A stretch of 64,000 nucleotides of DNA from Castellaniella sp. (GTDB lineage Bacteria > Pseudomonadota > Gammaproteobacteria > Burkholderiales > Burkholderiaceae_B): NCBI RefSeq assembly GCF_034675845.1, contig NZ_JAUCCU010000001.1, forward strand, positions 1,054,001 to 1,118,000, read 5' to 3'. Below are positions 58,610 to 64,000 of the stretch, piece by piece. The notes under the pieces were generated by a model. The model made no database searches, was not told where the DNA came from, and was given only the letters and a program-made list of their open reading frames with translations. Numbering within the stretch: position 1 is the stretch's first letter; every line of letters starts with the position of its first letter. The position numbers were made by a program, and so were the translations under genes.

Positions 58610-60381
58610 GGCAGCGACACGCCCAAGCGCCGCAAGGTGGATTTCAGGGTCTCGTTGTCGGGATCGGCCTTCAGGCCCTCGGCCCAGATCCGACGCGCCT
58701 GTTCCGGGCGCTTCAGCATCCACAAGGCTTCGCCCAGATGAGCCGCCACATCGGCAGCCGGCAATTGATCGTAGGAGCGCCGCAAGTATTCCAGCGCCCC
58801 TTGATAGTCTTCTGTGCGAAACAGGTACCAGCCCACGCTATCGAGGATAAAGGGATTCTCCGGGTCCAGATCCAGGGCGCGCTCCAGCAGATCCCGGGCC
58901 TCGGGCAGATTACGGTTGGTATCGGCATAGGTATAGCCCAGCGAGTTATAGGCGTTGGCATCATCAGGGTCCAGCTCGATGACGCGCTTCATCAGGGTTT
59001 CGAATTCGGCGGTCTTGCCCTGCTGATGCAACAACATACCCAGCTCGTATTTGATTTCCGGCATATCCGGCATGGCCAGATCAGCGGCCTTCAGGGTGTC
59101 CACTGCCTGGTCCGTGCGCCCTGCCCCCCGATAAATGGACGCCAGCGTCAATTGGATGACGACCCGTTCACGCCGGTCGATGGGCTTGATGGCATCCAGT
59201 GTGGCCCGCGCCTTAGGCAGGTCGCCCAGCTTGCCGTACAGCACGGCCTCGTGCGTCCGGGCCTGGAAACGCAGGCTGGACTCGTCGATGGCATGCAACT
59301 GGCGGATGGCTTCGGCCAGATCATCCTGGCGCTCGGCGATCTGCACCAACAGCAAGCGAGCATCAGAGACATCGGCCTGGGCGCTGGAGGCCCCTTCGGC
59401 CAGCGACCGGCGGCGCTGCTGCTGGATGGTAATGTATTCGTTCAACAGGGATTTCGCGGCGACATAGCGCCCCGCCCGCGCATTGACCTCGGCCTCGGTG
59501 TACAGCAAATCGAAATCCTCGGGGGCCTGACGGCGCATATCGCCCAACAGCTTCAGCGCCTCGTCGAACTGCCCCCGCCCCGTCAGGCGGCTGACCAGCA
59601 AAAGTTGCAGGCCCCGGTGACCGGGATGGTCGGCCAGATAGCGATAGGTATCACGAATTGCCTCTCGGGGCTCAATGCGCAGACCATATTCCAGGATGCG
59701 TTCGGCGGCATCCAGAGAATCAGGCGCCAAGCCTTGGGCGCGATAGGATTCGTCCAGCGCGCGGCGCGGCTCGCCGGCAGCCCAGGCCGTATCGGCCAGG
59801 GCGAGGTGCGCGAGCGCCGAAGTATCGATCACCCCCGCCACCGCCTTATCCAGCACATCCAGGGCCAGGCGTTTATCGGTCATCTTGGAGACAATACCGA
59901 CCGCCTGCGCCACAGCTTGTTCTTTATCGTCTGCCGAATCGATGCGGCGCGCCAAGGTACGCGCCAGGCCATCGGTCTGGCCACTGGAGGCAGACAAGGC
60001 CAGCGAGGCGGCAACGGCCTCGGGGTTATCCGGGTTCAATCGGGCCCACTCGCGGGCGGCCTGCAGGGCCAGGGCCAGATTGCGACCCGACATGGACATC
60101 TGAAAAGCCCGTTGAGCCAGGCGAGGATCCAGGGTGTCGCGTGCCAACGACAGCAGCCCCTGAGCCGCATCATCGTACTGGCCCTGCTGGGCAGCGAGTT
60201 CAGCGACTAAAATACGGTAGAGAAGCTCGGGCGTGAGGCTGACGGCCGGGAGTTCGCCCGGGCGCAAACGGATCGTTTCAACCGCATCTGGCGGCGCAGG
60301 CACCGGTGACGCAGCCCATCCCATCTGGGGCAGCGCGGCAAGCGCCAGCACCATAGGCATGACAGAGGCAGAAATTCTCAT
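58606..60381 (-). CDS. Exported tetratricopeptide-repeat protein
   Basis: This protein of about 591 residues is mainly TPR-like helical repeats; the C-terminal ones are clear (AYNSLGYTYADTNRNLPEARDLLERALDLDPENPFILDS, shown in part). ATG 60381 gives a signal peptide (MRISASVMPMVLALAALPQMGWA), so it should be periplasmic or outer-membrane associated; a start at 60441 adds 20 residues and cannot be excluded. It is upstream of and overlaps lolB, and homologues in this spot are common in betaproteobacteria but have no firm role. It is divergent from mutM. Confidence 0.88.
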   Translation of the reverse strand: MRISASVMPMVLALAALPQMGWAASPVPAPPDAVETIRLRPGELPAVSLTPELLYRILVAELAAQQGQYDDAAQGLLSLARDTLDPRLAQRAFQMSMSGRNLALALQAAREWARLNPDNPEAVAASLALSASSGQTDGLARTLARRIDSADDKEQAVAQAVGIVSKMTDKRLALDVLDKAVAGVIDTSALAHLALADTAWAAGEPRRALDESYRAQGLAPDSLDAAERILEYGLRIEPREAIRDTYRYLADHPGHRGLQLLLVSRLTGRGQFDEALKLLGDMRRQAPEDFDLLYTEAEVNARAGRYVAAKSLLNEYITIQQQRRRSLAEGASSAQADVSDARLLLVQIAERQDDLAEAIRQLHAIDESSLRFQARTHEAVLYGKLGDLPKARATLDAIKPIDRRERVVIQLTLASIYRGAGRTDQAVDTLKAADLAMPDMPEIKYELGMLLHQQGKTAEFETLMKRVIELDPDDANAYNSLGYTYADTNRNLPEARDLLERALDLDPENPFILDSVGWYLFRTEDYQGALEYLRRSYDQLPAADVAAHLGEALWMLKRPEQARRIWAEGLKADPDNETLKSTLRRLGVSLP

Positions 60382-60466
60382 CGGCGGTAACCAGGGCCGC
60401 AACGCGAGAAATGCCCGCGTCTGGTGGCAAAATTGCTTCATCGAAAGAGGATGTTATCACCCCGCC

Positions 60467-61294
60467 ATGCCTGAACTGCCAGAAGTCGAAACCACCCGTC
60501 GTGGAATTGCCACGATCATGCCAGGCCGCACACTGCGCCAACTGCTCGTGCACGAGTCCCGATTGCGCTGGCCAATCCCGCCGGATCTGCCCGCTCTGCT
60601 GGCCAATCAGGTGGTCTTGGCCTGTGATCGGCGGGGCAAGTACCTATTGATTCAATTCAGTCACGGCACACAAATCGTGCACCTGGGCATGTCGGGGTCA
60701 TTACGCCGGGTGCCGCTGGATGCGCCCCTGCGCAAGCACGATCATGTGGAATGGATATTCGACGATGCGCGGTTTTTATTGCACGACCCGCGCCGCTTTG
60801 GCGCCGTGCTGTGGCATCCGGCCAACGCTGGTCCCATCGACAGCCATCCCTTGCTGGCCAAACTGGGGGTAGAGCCTTTTGATGCAGCATTTACCCCGGC
60901 CCTGCTGCACGCCGGGGTCCACACCCGCCAGCAATCCATCAAGCAACTGCTGCTGGCCGGACACCTGGTGGTGGGGGTGGGCAATATCTATGCCTCTGAA
61001 TCCTTGTATTTGGCCGGTATCGACCCGCGCACACCCGGCAAACGGCTGTCCCGCCCGCGCTGCGCGCGCCTGCACGCTGCGATTCTGCAAACCCTGAGCC
61101 AGGCCCTGGAATCCGGCGGCAGCACCCTGCGCGATTATGTCAATGCCCAGGGCACCCCCGGGGCATATTTCACGCTGCACGCTGCGGTGTACGAACGTGC
61201 GGGCCAGCCCTGCTCCCATTGCGGGCAAGCCATCCGCCGTATCGTCCAAGGCCAGCGGGCGACCTATTTTTGCCCACACTGCCAAAAACGATGA
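60467..61294 (+). CDS. mutM: Formamidopyrimidine-DNA glycosylase
   Basis: This 275-residue bifunctional glycosylase/AP lyase removes 8-oxoguanine. The N-terminus MPELPEVE supplies the catalytic Pro2 and Glu3. The H2TH region is seen at SIKQLLLAGHLVVGVGNIYASE, and the C-terminal zinc finger at CSHCGQAIRR ... FCPHCQ. ATG 60467 is fixed by the need for Pro at position 2; the longer frame from 60233 is antisense to the TPR gene. A hairpin terminator follows. Confidence 0.97.
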   Translation: MPELPEVETTRRGIATIMPGRTLRQLLVHESRLRWPIPPDLPALLANQVVLACDRRGKYLLIQFSHGTQIVHLGMSGSLRRVPLDAPLRKHDHVEWIFDDARFLLHDPRRFGAVLWHPANAGPIDSHPLLAKLGVEPFDAAFTPALLHAGVHTRQQSIKQLLLAGHLVVGVGNIYASESLYLAGIDPRTPGKRLSRPRCARLHAAILQTLSQALESGGSTLRDYVNAQGTPGAYFTLHAAVYERAGQPCSHCGQAIRRIVQGQRATYFCPHCQKR

Positions 61295-61337
61295 CAACCA
61301 GGCTGGCGCACGTCCGCATAACAGGCAAGCACACCGC

Positions 61338-61396
61338 AGACGGCGCCATTGAGCCACCCTCTTGGGTAGTATCATGGCGCCGTCTTTCCTTTAATT
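61338..61396 (+). terminator. Hairpin terminator after mutM
   Basis: AGACGGCGCCAT (61338-61349) pairs perfectly with ATGGCGCCGTCT (61374-61385). The loop holds a small inner hairpin, and a T-rich run (TTTCCTTTAATTT) follows. It lies 43 bases after the mutM stop and 24 bases before the RidA-family start. Confidence 0.8.
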
Positions 61397-61409
61397 TAGA
61401 GCACACTCC

Positions 61410-61754
61410 ATGACGATTCAACGCATTGAACCTGGTGTCCGCATGAGCAACGCCGTCGTCCACGGCAACACCGTCTACCTGGCCGGCCAGACCGGCGAGG
61501 GCGAGGATGTCCAGGCCCAGGCGCGCTCTGCCTTGGCGGCAGTGGACGCCCTGCTGGCGCAGGTCGGCAGCCATAAGTCAAAAATCCTGCAGGCCACGAT
61601 CTGGCTGCGCGACATCGCGGATTTTGCCGCCATGAACACCGTCTGGGAAGCCTGGATCGACCCATCCAATCCTCCTGCCCGCGCCACCGGCGAGGCCCGT
61701 CTGGCCGCCCCCGAGCTGAAATTCGAGGTCATCGTCATCGCTGCCCTGGATTGA
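61410..61754 (+). CDS. RidA/YjgF-family protein
   Basis: This 114-residue protein has the RidA fold: MSNAVVHGNTVYLAGQTGEG, ALAAVDALLAQVGSHKSKILQATIWLRDI, WIDPSNPPARATGEARLA and the C-terminal KFEVIVIAAL. The Arg in PPARATGE matches the imine-binding arginine of active RidA enzymes. Such proteins hydrolyse reactive enamines and imines from PLP enzymes. This subgroup (RidA, Rid1-7) cannot be resolved by eye. It converges on the FAD oxidase gene. Confidence 0.9.
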   Translation: MTIQRIEPGVRMSNAVVHGNTVYLAGQTGEGEDVQAQARSALAAVDALLAQVGSHKSKILQATIWLRDIADFAAMNTVWEAWIDPSNPPARATGEARLAAPELKFEVIVIAALD

Positions 61755-61771
61755 TCCCCAAGGCCCGCGAC

Positions 61772-63181
61772 TTACAAGACTTTGCCTGGATTCATCATCC
61801 CCGATGGGTCCAGCGCGTCCTTGACGCGCCGCATCAGCGCCATTTCCACCGGGTCTTTATAGTGCGGCAAAGCATCTCGCTTTAACTGCCCCACTCCGTG
61901 TTCGGCGCTGATGGACCCACCCACCGCATGCACGCGGGCATGCACCAGGGCATACACGTCCTCCTGGTGCGCCAACAACTGCCCTTCGGCCCAGTTCGCC
62001 CCGCGCGCCACGTTGTAATGCAGGTTTCCATCCCCCAAATGCCCGAAGATCACATTGACGATCCCAGGAAATGCCGCCTGCAGCGCCGCATTGGTCTGTT
62101 CAACGAACTCGGCCATGCGCGACACCGGAACGGAAACATCGTGCTTGATGCTTTTGCCGGTTTCCTTCTCGGCCAGGGGGATGCTCTCGCGCAGGTGCCA
62201 CAGGGCATGGCTTTGGGCCATGGACTCGGCAATCACCGCATCCTGCACCTCGCCCGCCTCGATGGCATCGCCCACGACGACCTCGAAGCGCTCGCGGGCA
62301 TGCGCCTCGGACTCGCTATCGGAAATTTCCAGCAAGGCATACCAGGGCAAATCCGCTGAAGGGCCGCTGAACGGCAGGCGCTGCTGGGGAAAACAGCGCA
62401 CGACGGCTTGCAGGCAATTGCCCGCCATCAGTTCAAAGCCGGTCAGGGATGGTCCCAGCCCGGCGCGCGCCCGGCCCAGCACGGCAATCGCGGTTTCGAT
62501 GGAATCCAGTGCCAACAAAGCCGTGCAACGCGCCACGGGCAAGGGATGGAGCTTCAGCGTAGCCGCCGTGATGATGCCCAGCGTGCCTTCGCTGCCGATG
62601 TACAGGTCGCGCAGGTTGTAGCCGGTATTGTCCTTGCGCAGGCCGCGCAGGCCATGCCAGATCTCGCCCTGGGCGGTAACGACCTCCAGCCCCAGGGTGA
62701 GTTCACGCATATTGCCGTAACGCAACACCTGGGTGCCGCCCGCATTGGTGGCCAGATTGCCCCCAATGGTGCAACTGCCCTCGGCGGCCAAGCTTAGGGG
62801 GAACAGGCGCCCGACATCCCGTGCGGCCTGCTGCACCGACTGCAAAATGCAGCCGGCCTCGACGTCCATGGTGTCATTATCGGTGTCGATGCTGCGGATT
62901 TGATTCAGCCGCTGCAGCGACACGATCACTGCCTGGCCGGAATCATCCGGCGTGGCTCCGCCGCACAGACCGGTATTGCCGCCCTGAGGAATGACGGGCA
63001 GCCCGGCATGGGCACAATACCGCACCACAGCAGCGACCTCGGCGGTGCTGCCAGGACGCACCACCGCCAGCGCCCGGCCTCGGTAGCGTTCCCGCCAATC
63101 AACCTCATAGGCCTGGGCATCCGCCCCGGTCAGTACCTGCGACGCACCCACTGCCGCCCGCAACGCATCCAAGTGTTCCAT
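61772..63181 (-). CDS. GlcD-like FAD-binding oxidoreductase (D-2-hydroxyacid dehydrogenase type)
   Basis: This 469-residue flavoenzyme of the VAO/GlcD group has a PCMH FAD-binding domain (ALAVVRPGSTAEVAAVVRYC, IPQGGNTGLCGGATPD, EGSCTIGGNLATNAGGTQVLRYGN, GSEGTLGIITAATLKL) and a FAD-oxidase_C domain ending SAEHGVGQLKRDAL. The closing motif EHGxG supplies residues that bind the hydroxyacid substrate. Substrates in the family include D-lactate, glycolate and D-2-hydroxyglutarate; the exact one is unclear. It is divergent from the phosphomutase gene. Confidence 0.9.
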   Translation of the reverse strand: MEHLDALRAAVGASQVLTGADAQAYEVDWRERYRGRALAVVRPGSTAEVAAVVRYCAHAGLPVIPQGGNTGLCGGATPDDSGQAVIVSLQRLNQIRSIDTDNDTMDVEAGCILQSVQQAARDVGRLFPLSLAAEGSCTIGGNLATNAGGTQVLRYGNMRELTLGLEVVTAQGEIWHGLRGLRKDNTGYNLRDLYIGSEGTLGIITAATLKLHPLPVARCTALLALDSIETAIAVLGRARAGLGPSLTGFELMAGNCLQAVVRCFPQQRLPFSGPSADLPWYALLEISDSESEAHARERFEVVVGDAIEAGEVQDAVIAESMAQSHALWHLRESIPLAEKETGKSIKHDVSVPVSRMAEFVEQTNAALQAAFPGIVNVIFGHLGDGNLHYNVARGANWAEGQLLAHQEDVYALVHARVHAVGGSISAEHGVGQLKRDALPHYKDPVEMALMRRVKDALDPSGMMNPGKVL

Positions 63182-63304
63182 AAACCATCAGTCCTCTATC
63201 CAGTCCCGTATCATCGGGCCAGCCAGCACATTGTCCTGCCCATGCAAGACTCTGCATTTTAATCGGCGATAATAAGCCTTTGCTCATATCGAACGAGAGT
63301 CACC

Positions 63305-64000
63305 GTGTCTGACGCCCTGCCTGCCTCTGTTTTCAAAGCCTATGATATCCGCGGCACCGTGCCGACGCAGTTGAATGATTTCTTTGCCCATCGACTGGGC
63401 CTGGCGCTGGCCGCGCTGGCACGCCAGGAAAACGTGCGCAGCCTGGTCGTGGGCCACGACGGGCGCCTCAGCAGTCCAGGGCTATCCACGGCCTTGCAGG
63501 CCGGCCTGCATGCCGGGGGCATCGATACCGTGGACGTCGGGTTGGTGCATACGCCGCTGGTGTATTTTGCCACTCACCTGGATGGCAGCGGGTCCGGGGT
63601 CGCCATTACAGGCAGCCATAACCCCCCGGATTACAACGGCTTCAAGATGATGATGGCGGGACGCACCCTGCACGGGGCCGATATCCAGGCCCTGCACCAG
63701 CGCATGAACGATATTCAGCCCCCCACCGGCATCCAGCCCGGACAGTCTCAGTCGCGCAACCTGGTCGATACCTACATCAGTCGCATCACCGACCACATCC
63801 AGCTGGCGCGCCCCATGCACATCGCCATCGACTGCGGCAACGGCGTGGGCGCCGTGGCCGCCAGCCGATTGTTCCAGGCCCTGGGCTGCACGGTGGACGA
63901 GCTTTATTGCACGGTGGACGGACACTTTCCCAACCACCATCCGGACCCCGCCGAACCGAAAAATCTTCAGGATCTGATCCACCACCTGCAGCGCACCGAC
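63305..64000 (+). CDS. Phosphomannomutase/phosphoglucomutase (5' part)
   Basis: The frame opens at GTG 63305 and runs to the window end, 232 residues of about 460. It has the N-terminal motif FKAYDIRGTVP, VVGHDGRLSS, the phosphoserine loop TGSHNPPDYNGFK (Ser104) and IAIDCGNGVGAV of domain 2. Such enzymes interconvert hexose-1- and hexose-6-phosphates for surface polysaccharide precursors (AlgC/ManB type). The C-terminal metal and sugar loops lie outside the window. Confidence 0.93.
   Translation, partial: MSDALPASVFKAYDIRGTVPTQLNDFFAHRLGLALAALARQENVRSLVVGHDGRLSSPGLSTALQAGLHAGGIDTVDVGLVHTPLVYFATHLDGSGSGVAITGSHNPPDYNGFKMMMAGRTLHGADIQALHQRMNDIQPPTGIQPGQSQSRNLVDTYISRITDHIQLARPMHIAIDCGNGVGAVAASRLFQALGCTVDELYCTVDGHFPNHHPDPAEPKNLQDLIHHLQRTD

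Noticed and set aside
58738..60210. 490-codon open frame on the plus strand
   Set aside because: It is fully antisense to the TPR-repeat gene, which has a signal peptide and clear repeats; the frame is a by-product of high GC and has no domain-like sequence.

Overview
The window is a piece of a high-GC betaproteobacterial chromosome. Gene content and order point to Burkholderiales, most likely Alcaligenaceae (a relative of Bordetella, Achromobacter or Castellaniella). The supporting blocks are tamB-tamA-apbC divergent from metG, ffh next to a ccsA/YpjD-like gene, and the run mutM / TPR-lolB-ispE-tRNA-Gln-prs-rplY-pth-ychF. This assignment rests on recognised gene order; no database search was run.

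From 1 to about 28.8 kb the content is housekeeping. It starts with outer-membrane assembly (tamB, tamA), an Fe-S carrier (apbC) and metG. Next come a K+ channel and a metal-efflux block: a CDF exporter, a CadR-like MerR regulator, and a P-type ATPase whose promoter carries a clear MerR-type dyad. Then follow a META lipoprotein, a Tag-like glycosylase, tRNA-Gly(CCC), trmB, a proline iminopeptidase, thiS, ffh, ampD, the formaldehyde-detoxification pair frmA/fghA, htpG, a chemoreceptor and miaE. tamA is interrupted by a 10-base G tract that puts its two halves in different frames, so it is either phase-variable or a sequencing artefact.

From about 28.9 to 52.2 kb lies a genomic island packed with defence genes. 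A P4-type integrase sits at its right end, and similar 20-base repeats (TGTACTC-N7-TACTCA) lie at 28902 and 52199. Read on the minus strand from the integrase, the order is: integrase, hypothetical, AlpA-like regulator, hypothetical, second tyrosine recombinase, small HTH regulator, Mrr-like nuclease, AAA ATPase, S8 subtilisin-like protease, hsdM, hsdS, SIR2-domain protein, hsdR, AlbA_2/ATPase regulator, and a wrecked OLD-ATPase plus UvrD-helicase pair (Gabija-like). That pair is broken by an IS3-family remnant which is itself split by an intact IS21-family element with a 5-bp target duplication. The hsdM-hsdS-sir2-hsdR genes all overlap end to start, so the SIR2 effector candidate is built into the type I restriction operon. 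The ATPase-protease pair directly upstream is a second candidate system.

From 52.3 kb to the end core genes resume: ychF, a CPBP-type membrane protein, pth, rplY, prs, tRNA-Gln, ispE, lolB, a TPR protein, mutM, a RidA-family protein, a GlcD-like FAD oxidase and the start of a phosphomannomutase/phosphoglucomutase.

The window also holds unusual perfect hairpins between genes: a modular palindrome array between thiS and ffh, and a 26-bp-arm inverted repeat between the UPF0126 gene and miaE. Several ordinary terminators are also visible.
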